From Mycolicibacter senuensis (lineage in GTDB: Bacteria; Actinomycetota; Actinomycetes; Mycobacteriales; Mycobacteriaceae): a DNA stretch of 64,000 bases. The notes beneath the pieces are model-generated. The model had not been told where the DNA came from and did no database searches. It was given only the letters and a program-made list of their open reading frames with translations. The stretch lies in NCBI RefSeq assembly GCF_003284925.1, contig NZ_QMEX01000005.1, positions 1 to 64,000 of the forward strand, in the 5' to 3' direction. Below, piece after piece: positions 33,451 to 43,011 of the stretch. Every line of letters starts with the position of its first letter. The first letter of the stretch is position 1. A program made the translations under genes and the position numbers.

Positions 33451-34872
33451 CTACCGTAGTTGGAGCGACTTGATCTGCAGATACTCCTCGAACCCGAACC
33501 GTCCCAGTTCGCGCCCGATACCGGATTTCTTGTAGCCGCCGAACGGTGCCGCGGGGTTGTACTTGCCGCCGTTGATGTCGAGCTGGCCGGTCTGCACCTG
33601 GCGGGCGAAGGCGATCGCGGTGTCGTCGTCGCCGGCCCACACCGCACCGGACAGGCCGTACGGCGTGCCGTTGGCGATGGCCAGCGCCTCGTCGGTGTCC
33701 CGGAACGGGATCACGGCCAGCACCGGCCCGAACACCTCCTCCTGGCCCAGCTCGGAAGCCGGGTCGACATCGGCGAACACCGTAGGGGCGATGTAGTAGC
33801 CCACATCGCGGAGCTGCTGCCCGCCACCGGCCACCAGCCTGGCCCCCTGGTGCGGCGCCCGCTCGATGAACCCGAGCACACTCTGGTACTGCGCTTGGGA
33901 GGCCGACGGGCCGATGCGGGTCTCCGGATCCCACGGGTCGCCCACCGAATACCTGGCCACCGCCGCCTGCACCAGATCCAGTGCCTCGCTGTAGCGGGAC
34001 AGCGGCACCAGCATCCGCGTCCAGGCCATGCACGTCTGACCGCCGTTGAGGAAGGCGTTTCCGACCCCGACTTTGATCGCGGTGGCCAGGTCCGCGCCGT
34101 CGAGAATGACGTTGGCCGACTTGCCGCCAAGCTCGAGGGCGACCTTCTTGACGGACTGCCCGGCCAGTTCGCCGACGCGGCTGCCGACACCGGTGGAGCC
34201 GGTGAAAGACACGAAGTCGACATCGGGATGCGCGGCCATGCGCTCACCGATCACCCGGCCGGGCCCGGACACCAGGTTCACCACACCGGGCGGCAGTCCG
34301 GCGGACTCGAGGGCATCGACGAATTCGAACACCGACAGCGGTGCGTCGTTGCTGGGTTTGAGCACGACGGTGCACCCGGCCGCGATGGCCGGCAGGACTT
34401 TGGCGACAACCTGGTACAGCGGGTAATTCCACGGCGTGATGGCGGCGACCACGCCGTACGGTTCACGCAGCACCAGCGAATTGCCGATCCGCTCCTCGAA
34501 CTCGAACGTGGCGAGGGCATCGGCGAACCCATGTGCGACGGCAAGAGGGACCTGGGTCTGCACGCTTTGCGCGATGCGGATCGGAGCGCCCATCTCTTGG
34601 GTGATGGTCTCGGCGATGTCCGGCAACCGTTTCTCCATCGCGGTGATCACCGCGTCCAGCCGTGCGCGGCGTTCGTCGACGGTGATCAACGGGTCGAACG
34701 CGTGGCGTGCCGCGGCGACGGCGGCATCGACATCGGCTTCGGTACCGCTGGGCACCGAACCGCACACCTGCTCCGTCGCGGGATCGATCACCTCGATGGT
34801 GGCGGTTCCGGCGGGCTCGACCCACCGGCCGTCGATGAACAGCTGGCTGCGGGCGTAGTCGTGGTTGCTCAT
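33451..34872 (-). CDS. NAD(P)-dependent aldehyde dehydrogenase
   Basis: This 473-residue ALDH has Asn149 in TPWNYP, FTGSTGVG (cofactor loop), Glu247 in LELGGKS and catalytic Cys281 in GGQTCMAWTR. It ends with the FGGYKKSGIGRE motif. It oxidises an aldehyde to an acid, plausibly the product of the zinc alcohol dehydrogenase encoded 23 bases upstream. The acid could then be activated by the ligase gene further upstream. ATG 34872 has GGAAGG 6 bases upstream; a longer frame to 34899 does not. Confidence 0.92.
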   Translation of the reverse strand: MSNHDYARSQLFIDGRWVEPAGTATIEVIDPATEQVCGSVPSGTEADVDAAVAAARHAFDPLITVDERRARLDAVITAMEKRLPDIAETITQEMGAPIRIAQSVQTQVPLAVAHGFADALATFEFEERIGNSLVLREPYGVVAAITPWNYPLYQVVAKVLPAIAAGCTVVLKPSNDAPLSVFEFVDALESAGLPPGVVNLVSGPGRVIGERMAAHPDVDFVSFTGSTGVGSRVGELAGQSVKKVALELGGKSANVILDGADLATAIKVGVGNAFLNGGQTCMAWTRMLVPLSRYSEALDLVQAAVARYSVGDPWDPETRIGPSASQAQYQSVLGFIERAPHQGARLVAGGGQQLRDVGYYIAPTVFADVDPASELGQEEVFGPVLAVIPFRDTDEALAIANGTPYGLSGAVWAGDDDTAIAFARQVQTGQLDINGGKYNPAAPFGGYKKSGIGRELGRFGFEEYLQIKSLQLR

Positions 34873-34895
34873 GGTCGCCTTCCGGTCGAGAGGAT

Positions 34896-36014
34896 TCACG
34901 GCACGATGCTGGCCCGGACGTCACGTTTGCCGTCCGCGGCCGCAAAGGCCTCGTTGATGTCATCGAGTGGGTAGCAGGCGGCCGTGAGCAGCTCGAAGGG
35001 CAGCTTGTGCTGGTAGTCCGCCAGGAAGTCCAGGGCCCGGGACAGGACGGCCGGATCGTAGAGCGAGACGCCGATCATGGTCTTGTTACCGAACACGAAC
35101 CGCGACGGGTCGAACTCGAAGGTCTTGCCGATGTTGATATTCCCGATCTCCACGTAGCGGCCGAACTGACCGAGCAGCTTGAGCCCCTCATCGATTGCGG
35201 AAGGATGGCCGACCACCTCGACCACCACATCGGCGCCTTGGCCGTCGGTGAGCGTTCGGACGATCTTGGCCCGTTCCTTGTCCGTGGCGGCCTCGGTGAT
35301 GTCGATGACGGCGTCGGCGCCGAACGCTTCGGCCAACTTGAGACGTTCCGGGATTCCGTCGATGGCGATGACTCTGGCAGCACCGCGCGCCTTGGCCACC
35401 GCGACGGCGTACAGGCCGAGAGCGCCCGCGCCCTGGACCACGACGTATTCGCCGAGTTGCTGGTCGACCCGCTCGAGGCCGTACATCACCTGCGACAGAG
35501 CGCAATTAGCTCCGGCGGCGATCTCGTCCGGCACCGAGTCCGGCACGGTGTAGACGACCGCACCAGCCGGTAGGAGGAAGTAGTCGCCGTAGCCGCCGAC
35601 AAAGTACGGCGGCTCATCGGCACGGCCGAGCATCGCCATCTTCAGGTTGAGGCAGGCGTTGCGGCGTCCGGCCAGGCAGTTGCGGCAGGTATGGCAGCAG
35701 AAGAAGTAGGGGAACACCACCCGAGAACCCACGGCCAGCGGTTTGCCGTTGGCGTCGGCGGCTACGCCGGCGCCGAGCTCTGCGACCGAGCCCACCATCT
35801 CGTGGCCCAGCACGGTGGGGAGCTGCCCGCCGAGGCCACGGGTGGCGAACGTTCCGTGCCAGGCGTGCACATCTGAACCACAGATGTTGGCGCGCGTCAC
35901 CCGGATCAGGATCTCGCCTGAGCCGACCTCCGGGACCGGGACGGTATCGATCTGGAACGGCCTGCCCGGCTCGTCGAAACGGGCGATACGGCCATGGCGC
36001 GGTCGAGTACTCAC
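34896..36014 (-). CDS. zinc-dependent medium-chain alcohol dehydrogenase
   Basis: This 372-residue MDR enzyme has catalytic zinc ligands Cys45 in ICGSDVHAWHG and His71-Glu72 in LGHEMVG, and structural-zinc cysteines in CCHTCRNCLAGRRNAC (107, 110, 113, 121). The GAGALGLYAVAVA Rossmann motif and an acidic DG after the second strand suggest NAD. It oxidises an alcohol to an aldehyde or ketone and is in the same transcript as the aldehyde dehydrogenase, so an alcohol-aldehyde-acid sequence is likely. The start is GTG 36014 with GAGAGG 9 bases upstream; a TTG at 36035 is less likely. Confidence 0.9.
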   Translation of the reverse strand: MSTRPRHGRIARFDEPGRPFQIDTVPVPEVGSGEILIRVTRANICGSDVHAWHGTFATRGLGGQLPTVLGHEMVGSVAELGAGVAADANGKPLAVGSRVVFPYFFCCHTCRNCLAGRRNACLNLKMAMLGRADEPPYFVGGYGDYFLLPAGAVVYTVPDSVPDEIAAGANCALSQVMYGLERVDQQLGEYVVVQGAGALGLYAVAVAKARGAARVIAIDGIPERLKLAEAFGADAVIDITEAATDKERAKIVRTLTDGQGADVVVEVVGHPSAIDEGLKLLGQFGRYVEIGNINIGKTFEFDPSRFVFGNKTMIGVSLYDPAVLSRALDFLADYQHKLPFELLTAACYPLDDINEAFAAADGKRDVRASIVP

Positions 36015-36172
36015 AATCGGATTCCTCTCGGTCAAAACCGGATTCGATGCGGCGCGGTTGTCGCCGGTACGTCCGACGGCGGGACTTGTGGGGCGCGCAG
36101 CGACGTCCTCGCGGCACCGTATTCGGCCACCGAGCCGGGTGGCTGCGGCGTTCCCGCCCAGCGGTCAACCTG

Positions 36173-37756
36173 CTACGTCACCGCTTGCTGCTCGAGGCTG
36201 AACCGGTCCCGCAACTCGCGTTTGAGCAGTTTGCCGCTCGGATTCTTGGGCAACGACTCGACGAAGAACACCCGTTTGGGTGTCTTGAACCCGGCCAGAT
36301 GCGCCCGGCAGTGGGTGAGGACATCACCTTCGGTGATCTCTATGCCGTCGCGGACCACCACTGCGGCACCGACTGCCTCCACCCATACCGGGTGGGGCAG
36401 GCCGAACACCGCGGCTTCCTCGATGCCGGCGTGCCGGTAGAGCACTTCTTCGACCTCGCGGCTGGCGACGTTCTCGCCGCCGGTTTTGATCATGTCCTTT
36501 TTGCGATCCACCACGTGCAGCAGGCCGTGGGTGTCGTAGTAGCCCAGATCGCCGGAATGAAACCAGCCGCCCCGGAAGGCTTCCGCCGTCTTGGCCTCAT
36601 CGTCGAGGTACCCGAGCATCAGATGTGGGCTGCGGTGGGCGATCTCACCCACCACGCCGGCGCCGACCGGGGTGTCGTCCTCGTCGAGAATCACGGTCTC
36701 CACGTTGATCACCGGCCGTCCCGCCGCACCGGGGTGAGCGTCCTGTTCGTCCGGTCCGAGGGCCGAGGCGAGCGGCGCCATCTCGGTCTGGCCGTAGAAG
36801 TTCCACAACCGCAGACCGGGCAGCCGATCGCGGATTTCGGCCAGGATCTCAACCGGCATGGCCGATGCGCCGTAGTAGCCCTTGCGCAGTGTGGACAGAT
36901 CCACCTGGTCGAACAACGGTGAGCGCAGCAGCGAAATCCACACCGTGGGCGGCGCGAAATAACTCGTGACACCGTACTTTTCAATGGCGCGCAGCACAGC
37001 CTCGGGTTCGGGACGCGGGAGGATGATGCTGGTGGCGCCGAGGTAGATATCGGTGATGAGGAAGTTGTCGAGTTGCGCGCAGTGATAGAGCGGCAAGGAG
37101 TGGATCTCGATATCGGTGCTCTCCATCGACCCGGCGATGATCGAGCTGATGTAGTTGCCCATCAGGCTTCGGGTGGAATGCATCGCGCCCTTCGGCCGCG
37201 ACTCGGTCCCGCTGGTGTACATCAGCCGGATCAGTTGATCGTCGGCGACATACGGCTGCGGAGCCTTTGAGGTGGTCTGCAGCCACTGCGCGAAGTCACT
37301 CCAACCCGACGGCAGGGTCTGGCCGGGGGGGACCAAGGCCGCGGTGGTACGCACAGACCGACTGCCTTGCATCGCGGTCTGGGCCGTAGCAGCAAGATCG
37401 GCCTCGACGATGAATCCGCTGACCCCGCTGTGCTCGAGGATGAACGCGATCTCCTCGGCGGTCAGCATGAAGTTGATCGGAACGAGCACCACCGCGGCCC
37501 GGGCGGTGGCGAAGGCCAGAACCGCGTACTGCCAGCAGTTGCGCGCCAGTACCGCGACACGGTCACCGGGACCGAATCCACGGTCCTGCAACGCAGCTGC
37601 GGCGCGGTCGACAAGCTGCTCGAACTCGGCGAAGGTCAGCGACACCTCGCCGTCGATGAGCGCGATCTTGTCCGGGTGCTTGCGGGCCGGGCGCCGCGGG
37701 ATGTCGCCGAGCGCGTGGCTACGGGCCGCTGCGAGCACGGCATCCAGCTCCTTCAT
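36173..37756 (-). CDS. acyl-CoA synthetase (AMP-binding ligase, FadD-like)
   Basis: This 527-residue ligase of the ANL superfamily has the phosphate loop YTSGTESRPKG (180-190), YGQTEM for adenine binding, GWFHSGDLGYYD and DRKKDMIKTGGENV, and the C-terminal catalytic Lys509 in NPSGKLLKREL. It activates a carboxylic acid as its CoA thioester, probably the acid made by the alcohol and aldehyde dehydrogenases encoded downstream. ATG 37756 is used because the longer frame to 37828 runs into the divergent promoter region. It is the first gene of the minus-strand run down to 26725, though a 158-base gap follows it. Confidence 0.9.
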   Translation of the reverse strand: MKELDAVLAAARSHALGDIPRRPARKHPDKIALIDGEVSLTFAEFEQLVDRAAAALQDRGFGPGDRVAVLARNCWQYAVLAFATARAAVVLVPINFMLTAEEIAFILEHSGVSGFIVEADLAATAQTAMQGSRSVRTTAALVPPGQTLPSGWSDFAQWLQTTSKAPQPYVADDQLIRLMYTSGTESRPKGAMHSTRSLMGNYISSIIAGSMESTDIEIHSLPLYHCAQLDNFLITDIYLGATSIILPRPEPEAVLRAIEKYGVTSYFAPPTVWISLLRSPLFDQVDLSTLRKGYYGASAMPVEILAEIRDRLPGLRLWNFYGQTEMAPLASALGPDEQDAHPGAAGRPVINVETVILDEDDTPVGAGVVGEIAHRSPHLMLGYLDDEAKTAEAFRGGWFHSGDLGYYDTHGLLHVVDRKKDMIKTGGENVASREVEEVLYRHAGIEEAAVFGLPHPVWVEAVGAAVVVRDGIEITEGDVLTHCRAHLAGFKTPKRVFFVESLPKNPSGKLLKRELRDRFSLEQQAVT

Positions 37757-37875
37757 GCCCCGGACTGTAGGCCCAACGGCCAATCCACACTCAAACAGCG
37801 TCCCGCTGAGTAGACACGAGCCGGGCACTTGGCCGCCGCCGATCGGATACTTGTCGTCACTACCAAGGAGGTTCG

Positions 37876-39795
37876 ATGACGACCGACGTGCCGGTGACGG
37901 CCGACCGCACGGGCCTGGATCCCGAGGAGCTGCGGGCCAATCTGCGTCAGGCCGACGCCGGCGTCCTGGTCGCTGTACTGGCGCAGCTGACCGGCGACCC
38001 TGCCGTCGTCGATCGGTTCGCGGACAAGATCTTCTTCGAGCCCGACCCGCCGGAGCAGGTTGGCCTCACCGATCCAGAAACCCGTGAACGGCTGGTGGAC
38101 GCGGTGGCGGCCGCGCTCGGCGCACCGCGTCCACAGGCAGCGCCGCCGGTCGACGATCCCGGTCTGTTCGCCCGCATCGCCCCGCTTGCGCTCGGCACCC
38201 CGGTGGCCGAAGAGTACATCGGCCTGCTGCTCGAGCAGGGCGGGTTTCAGCCGTCACAGCCGGTGTTGCCGCGGACCGCCTCCCTGCCGAGCGGGTTCAA
38301 GGTGGTCATCATCGGCGCCGGTATCGCCGGGATGGCAGCGGCGCTGGAATGTTCCGCCGCCGGCATCGACTACGAGATCATCGACCGCAACGATGAGGTG
38401 GGTGGCACCTGGTACACCACCGTGTATCCGGGCATCGGTGTCGACACCCCGTCCGCCTATTACTCGCTGTCGCGCGATATCAACGGCGACTGGTCGAGTT
38501 ATTACCCGCAAGGCGCCGAATATCAGAAGTATCTGGAGTCGGTGGCCGACAAGAACAATCTGCGCGACCATACCCGGTTCTGCACCGAGGTCGAAGCCCT
38601 GTGGTGGGATGAAGACCGCCTGCAGTGGCAGATCCACGCCGTGGACGCCAACGGCACCCGCGATCTCAGCTACGCCAACGTCGTCATCCCGGCTGCCGGC
38701 TACCTCAATCGCCCCCGGAGGCCGGACTTTCCCGGGCAGGACACCTTCGCCGGGGTGAGCATCCACTCCGCTGAGTGGGATCGCGCCCTCGACCTGCGCG
38801 GCAAGAAGGTGGCGATCATCGGGGCCGGCTGTACCGCGGTCCAGATCGTGGACGCGTGTGTGGGCGACGTCGAGCATTTGACGGTGTTCCAGCGCCAGCC
38901 GCACTGGGTGGCGCCGCGCAAACGTTTGACCGACGATGTGCCCGAGCACCGCCGCTGGCTCAACACCCACATCCCGTTCTACGCCAATTGGAACCGGCTC
39001 AAGTCGTTCTGGGGCACCGCGGACAACAACTATCCGGTCATTGTGCGAGACCCGGAATGGGCTGCCGAGCACCTGTCGATCTCGCCGACCAACGACGTGC
39101 TGCTGCAGATGTGCCTGGATTACATCGACCGGGTGTTCGGGGCGGACTCTGAGCTGGCGAAGAAGGTCACCCCCGACTTCGCGCCGTACGGCAAGCGGAT
39201 CATCCGAGACCCCGGCGGCTATTACGCGGCGCTGACCGAGCCCCACGTCGATGTCGAAGCCAGCGAACCCGCGCGGGTCAACGAGCATGGCATCGTCACG
39301 CAGGACGGTCGGCAGATCGACCTGGACGTCATCGTCTACGCCACCGGTTACTACCTGGATTTCTTGTCCACCGTGGATATCCGGGGCCGCGACGGACTCA
39401 AGCTCAGCGAGGTCTGGGGGGACAGCCCGAGCGCATACCGGGGCGGCATGGTGCCCGGATTCCCCAACCTGTTCATCTCCTCGGCGCCCAACTACAGCCC
39501 GGGCCATGGCGCCGGGCACAACTTCGGCGTCGAGGTGATGGTGCACTACGTGATGGAATGCCTGCAATTGATGGCGCTGCGCGATGCGTCGACCATCGAA
39601 GTCACGCCGGAGGCGTTCGAAGGTTACGTCCGCCAGATCGACGACGCGATGGAGCAAACCGTGTGGTGCCACACCCCCACCGCACACACCTACTATCGCT
39701 CCGGCGGCCGTATCGTCACCGCGTTTCCGTTTCGGCTGATCGACGTGTGGCGCAGTCACCGGGCCCCGGTCGAAGAGGATCTCAATCTCCGGTGA
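37876..39795 (+). CDS. Baeyer-Villiger monooxygenase, HAPMO-type (long N-terminus)
   Basis: This 639-residue flavoprotein has GAGIAG (147-152, FAD), GGTWYTTVYPG, the Baeyer-Villiger fingerprint FxGxxxHxxxW-D (residues 291-302) and a second Rossmann GAGCTA near 316. It inserts oxygen next to a ketone to give an ester or lactone using NADPH and O2. The 140-residue N-terminal extension and total length match 4-hydroxyacetophenone monooxygenase (640 residues). A steroid or aryl ketone is plausible. AAGGAGG lies 6 bases before the ATG and GATACT at 37846 may be the -10. An SDR overlaps its stop. Confidence 0.9.
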   Translation: MTTDVPVTADRTGLDPEELRANLRQADAGVLVAVLAQLTGDPAVVDRFADKIFFEPDPPEQVGLTDPETRERLVDAVAAALGAPRPQAAPPVDDPGLFARIAPLALGTPVAEEYIGLLLEQGGFQPSQPVLPRTASLPSGFKVVIIGAGIAGMAAALECSAAGIDYEIIDRNDEVGGTWYTTVYPGIGVDTPSAYYSLSRDINGDWSSYYPQGAEYQKYLESVADKNNLRDHTRFCTEVEALWWDEDRLQWQIHAVDANGTRDLSYANVVIPAAGYLNRPRRPDFPGQDTFAGVSIHSAEWDRALDLRGKKVAIIGAGCTAVQIVDACVGDVEHLTVFQRQPHWVAPRKRLTDDVPEHRRWLNTHIPFYANWNRLKSFWGTADNNYPVIVRDPEWAAEHLSISPTNDVLLQMCLDYIDRVFGADSELAKKVTPDFAPYGKRIIRDPGGYYAALTEPHVDVEASEPARVNEHGIVTQDGRQIDLDVIVYATGYYLDFLSTVDIRGRDGLKLSEVWGDSPSAYRGGMVPGFPNLFISSAPNYSPGHGAGHNFGVEVMVHYVMECLQLMALRDASTIEVTPEAFEGYVRQIDDAMEQTVWCHTPTAHTYYRSGGRIVTAFPFRLIDVWRSHRAPVEEDLNLR

Positions 39796-40679
39796 GCGGA
39801 TTACTCAGCGGCAGAACCGCATTGGTGACCGGCAGCAGCCGCGGTATCGGCCGGGCGATTGCGCAGCGGTTGGCTGCCGAGGGCGCGACCGTGGCCGTCA
39901 CGGCGCGTTCGCACCGGCCGTCGCCGTCGGTGCGCGCCGGGCGGACGACGGCGCTGCCCGGCACCATCGCCGAGACCATCGGTTTGATCGAGGCCGCCGG
40001 CGGTTCGGCCTTCGGTATTGTCGCCGATCTAGAAGATGCCGGGCAGCGGGCCGAGCTGGTCGACCAGGTGGTCGAGCGCACCGGGCGGCTCGACATCCTG
40101 GTGAACAACGCCGGATATGCCGATTACTCGATCGTCGAGAAGATGTCGATGGAAACCTTCGACCGCACCGTAGAACACTATGTACGTACACCTTTTGTGC
40201 TTATGCAGCAGGCGATTCCACACATGCGCCGACAAGGCGCGGGATGGATCGTGAACATCGGATCGGTCACCGGGCTGGCACCGGCACGGCCCTACCGTGA
40301 GTACAACAAGTCATCCGGGGACGTGGTCTACGCATCGATGAAGGCGGCGCTGCACCGACTCACCCTGGGAGTCGCGGCTGAACTGCTGGATTCCAACATC
40401 GCCGTGAACGTCGTGGGTCCCTCCAGCGCGGTACGCACACCCGGCGCGGACAGCCTGATACCCCAGGAGTTTCCGACCGAACCGGTGGAGTACCTCGCCG
40501 AGACCGTGCTGGCGATGTGTCACCTTCCGGCCGCCGAGCGCACCGGCCTGGTGGCCTTCAGCCTGCACTACCCGTGGTCACAGCAGCTGGCGGTGCACAG
40601 CCTCGACGGCACCGCCACGCTTCCACCCCTCCAGCCGCCGAAGGCCGCCAATCCGAACATTCTGCCCGCCGGACTCTGA
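39792..40679 (+). CDS. short-chain dehydrogenase/reductase coupled to BVMO
   Basis: This 295-residue SDR starts at a GTG overlapping the monooxygenase stop by four bases (GTGA). It has TGSSRGIG (13-20), NNAG (105-108), Ser158 and YASMK (Tyr180, Lys184), with an insertion of about 12 residues before the active Tyr (RPYREYNKSSGD). Tight coupling suggests it makes the ketone the monooxygenase uses, or handles the alcohol released after ester cleavage. The C-terminal 40 residues are proline-rich and unusual for the family. Confidence 0.87.
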   Translation: MSGLLSGRTALVTGSSRGIGRAIAQRLAAEGATVAVTARSHRPSPSVRAGRTTALPGTIAETIGLIEAAGGSAFGIVADLEDAGQRAELVDQVVERTGRLDILVNNAGYADYSIVEKMSMETFDRTVEHYVRTPFVLMQQAIPHMRRQGAGWIVNIGSVTGLAPARPYREYNKSSGDVVYASMKAALHRLTLGVAAELLDSNIAVNVVGPSSAVRTPGADSLIPQEFPTEPVEYLAETVLAMCHLPAAERTGLVAFSLHYPWSQQLAVHSLDGTATLPPLQPPKAANPNILPAGL

Positions 40680-40694
40680 CGGGCCGGGCGCTCT

Positions 40695-41327
40695 TCAGCG
40701 GGACGGATGCAAGACGGGGCGCTCCAACGTGCAGAAGCTGTGGCAGATCCGGTCACGAACGATCACGTCGGTGCTCTCGGGATCGAACCATCGATCCACC
40801 ACCGCAAAGTGGATCGGGTGCATCAGGTACGGGCCCATCAGTCCGTCGACGTCGGTGAACTCCTGCTCGAAGACGTGCGTCCACGCCGTGGCACCCACCG
40901 GTTCGAGCACCCGGCTGAGCTGCCATGCGCGAATCGTGGTGACGTAGCGCGCCATTGACCTCAGCTCTGCTTCGAAACGTGCCGCGGTGTCCGGCCCCGT
41001 GTCGGGGTGCACCCGCAGCAGCAGTGTTCGATACACGGTTCCCGGGCTGCCCCCGCAGGTGGCGTCTCCCTGGTAGGTCGCTCCGTTGATCCGGGTGATC
41101 GCCGGATCGGCCAGTGTTCGGCTGAATCGTGGCTCGGCGATCCGCCAGTGTTCCTCTTCGGCGAAGCGCAGGTGCACCAGCACGTCCCCGCCGTTACGCG
41201 ATCCGGGTTCGGTCGGTTGGACCGTCCAGCGCAGAGCCGCACTGTCGGCTGCCGCCGCGCGCACGGCCGCAAGCACCCGCTCGTGATCCTGTGCCTCGAC
41301 ATCCAGGAGCCGGGTGACGTTAAACAT
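40695..41327 (-). CDS. Dabb/EthD-like small protein
   Basis: This 210-residue protein has no signal or membrane segment. It looks like a ferredoxin-like alpha+beta (Dabb/EthD) protein, possibly two tandem repeats: FNVTRLLDVEAQDHER at the start and TIRAWQLSRVLEP, TAWTHVFEQEFTDVDGLMGPY and HPIHFAVVDRWFDPE in the second half, the last matching the Dabb-type 'E..F.d...l..Y..HP.H..v...f' pattern. The family includes stress-responsive and cyclase-like proteins. ATG 41327 has GGAGGGG 5 bases upstream. It overlaps the next gene by 8 bases. Confidence 0.72.
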   Translation of the reverse strand: MFNVTRLLDVEAQDHERVLAAVRAAAADSAALRWTVQPTEPGSRNGGDVLVHLRFAEEEHWRIAEPRFSRTLADPAITRINGATYQGDATCGGSPGTVYRTLLLRVHPDTGPDTAARFEAELRSMARYVTTIRAWQLSRVLEPVGATAWTHVFEQEFTDVDGLMGPYLMHPIHFAVVDRWFDPESTDVIVRDRICHSFCTLERPVLHPSR

Positions 41328-41676
41328 CGGTCCCCTCCATAGCGCACAGTGCGTCGACATCGCCGGCGGCCGCTGCGACCGAGCGGGTCCGCTCCACCAC
41401 CAACTCCTCGATCGACGACCACCATTGCCCCAAGGTGGGATCCGCCCGACCCCGCCAGGTCATCTGCCACCAGGCCAGCGGACTGCGCAGCGACCAGGTG
41501 ATCGTGACCGTATTCGGCTGATCAACAAACCAGATCGGCGGACTGACCAGAACGTCGCGCAGCGTCATGCCGCGCTCGGTCGCGCCGGGCGCATATTCGG
41601 TGAGATAGCGGTCGACGAATCGGCGGGCCTGGCCCGGTTTGGTCAGTACCCGGTCGATGACGAACACCTCGGCCAT
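41320..41676 (-). CDS. small cytosolic protein, Dabb-like partner
   Basis: This 118-residue protein overlaps the Dabb-like gene after it by 8 bases. It begins EVFVIDRVLTKPGQARRFVD, a pattern seen in NIPSNAP/Dabb-type proteins, and is rich in Trp (WQMTWRGRAD, GQWWSSIEE). No named function. The ATG is 7 bases after a TAGCCT hexamer, so it is probably leaderless. It is divergent from the old-yellow-enzyme gene, and the two minus-strand genes may act on the same intermediate. Confidence 0.65.
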   Translation of the reverse strand: MAEVFVIDRVLTKPGQARRFVDRYLTEYAPGATERGMTLRDVLVSPPIWFVDQPNTVTITWSLRSPLAWWQMTWRGRADPTLGQWWSSIEELVVERTRSVAAAAGDVDALCAMEGTDV

Positions 41677-41683
41677 GCCGGCC

Positions 41684-41689
41684 AGGCTA
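41684..41689 (-). promoter_or_regulatory. -10 element of a leaderless promoter
   Basis: On the minus strand this reads TAGCCT and ends 7 bases before the ATG at 41676. No ribosome-binding site is present. Confidence 0.5.
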
Positions 41690-41778
41690 AGGTCCGGCCG
41701 GTGTCGTGCGCGGTTGCAGTCCCGGACATCGGGAGACCACCGTTGACGGACACATCTTCAGGGGGCGACTGTTGCCTC

Positions 41779-43011
41779 ATGGCAGATCTCAACCCGAATC
41801 CGTTCGCTCCGGCCGAGCTGGGTCCGGTGCGACTGCGTAACCGGGTCATCAAGGCCGCGACGTCCGAGGGCCGTTCACCCGACGGGTTGGTGACAGACGA
41901 CCTGATCGACTTTCACCTCCGGTTCGCCGAGGGCGGCGTCGGGATGACCACGGTGGCTTACTGCTGCGTGTCCCCACAAGGCGCGAGCGCACCCGGGCAG
42001 ATCGTCATGGATTCGCGGGCCCTGCCGGGACTGCAGAAGCTGACCGCCGCGGTGCACGGCGCGGGTGCGGCCATTTCGGCGCAACTCGGCCACGCCGGTG
42101 TGGTGGCGCAGAAGAAGCTGACCGGCGTGACAGCGGTCGCGCCGAGCCGCTTTGTCAATCCCACCTCGCTCGCGTATTGCCGTGAGATCCGCCGTGATGA
42201 GATCCGGGTCGTCATAGATCAATTCGCGGCCGCGGCGCAGGTGGCCGTCGACTCCGGATTCGATGCGGTTGAGCTGCACTTCGGGCATCTGTACTTGCCG
42301 AGCTCCTTCTTGAGCCCATTGATCAACCGTCGCAAGGACGAGTACGGCGGAGACATCGACGGGCGATCGCGGTTGGTGCGGGAGATCGCAGAGCGAGTCC
42401 GCGATGTCGTGCAAGGGCAGATCGCGGTGATCGCGAAACTCGACATGGATGACGGGCTGCCGGGCAGCATCTGGATCGACGAGGCGCTGCGTACCGCCCA
42501 GCTGCTCGACACCGACGCGACCCTGGATGCCATCGAATTAACCCAGGGCTCGTCGGTCTTCAAACCCATGTACCTGTTCCGGGGTGACGTGCCGGTACGC
42601 GAGTTCGCCCGGGTGATGCCGCCGGCGATGCGCCCCGGGGTCCGCATCATGGGGAAATGGGCGATGGGTGCCTATCCGTACCAGGACCTCTACATGCTCT
42701 CGGCGGCGCGCCAGTTTGTTCCGGTGATGCGTAACACCAAGCTGATCCTGCTCGGCGGTATCACCAACCGGCAGCACCTGGAAACCGGTATGCGGGAAGG
42801 ATTCGACTTCATGGCCATGGGCCGGGCGCTGCTGCGCGAGCCGGATCTGGTCGCCAGGATGAGCGAAGACGCCGGGGTGCGCAGTCGCTGCACCCACTGC
42901 AACAAGTGCATGGTCACGGTCTTCGCGCGAACGCACTGCGTCCTCGACCCCGACCAGCGTTACGGAGCCGCCACGCCCGTTTCCTCGACGGCGCAGACGG
43001 TCACTTTTTGA
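41779..43011 (+). CDS. old-yellow-enzyme family NADH:flavin oxidoreductase
   Basis: This 410-residue TIM-barrel flavoprotein has NRVIKAATSEGRSPDG, QLGHAG, GFDAVELHFGHLYLPSSFLSP (a close variant of the HxxHGYLL segment), RRKDEYGG and LGGITNRQHLE near the FMN phosphate site. The C-terminal CTHCNKC resembles the Cys cluster of 2,4-dienoyl-CoA-reductase-type members, but the flavodoxin-like NADH domain is absent. It should reduce an enone C=C. ATG 41779 is used; an in-frame TTG about 36 bases upstream has GGGAG before it and is an alternative. Its end overlaps the convergent hydrolase by 11 bases. Confidence 0.86.
   Translation: MADLNPNPFAPAELGPVRLRNRVIKAATSEGRSPDGLVTDDLIDFHLRFAEGGVGMTTVAYCCVSPQGASAPGQIVMDSRALPGLQKLTAAVHGAGAAISAQLGHAGVVAQKKLTGVTAVAPSRFVNPTSLAYCREIRRDEIRVVIDQFAAAAQVAVDSGFDAVELHFGHLYLPSSFLSPLINRRKDEYGGDIDGRSRLVREIAERVRDVVQGQIAVIAKLDMDDGLPGSIWIDEALRTAQLLDTDATLDAIELTQGSSVFKPMYLFRGDVPVREFARVMPPAMRPGVRIMGKWAMGAYPYQDLYMLSAARQFVPVMRNTKLILLGGITNRQHLETGMREGFDFMAMGRALLREPDLVARMSEDAGVRSRCTHCNKCMVTVFARTHCVLDPDQRYGAATPVSSTAQTVTF

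Noticed and set aside
33460-34974. 504-codon open frame antisense to the aldehyde dehydrogenase
   Set aside because: High-GC shadow of a clear ALDH gene; no start signal, no family motif and a composition rich in Arg, Gly and His typical of antisense frames.
38254-39759. 501-codon open frame antisense to the first BVMO
   Set aside because: Covers a gene with full BVMO motifs; the antisense translation has no recognisable domain.
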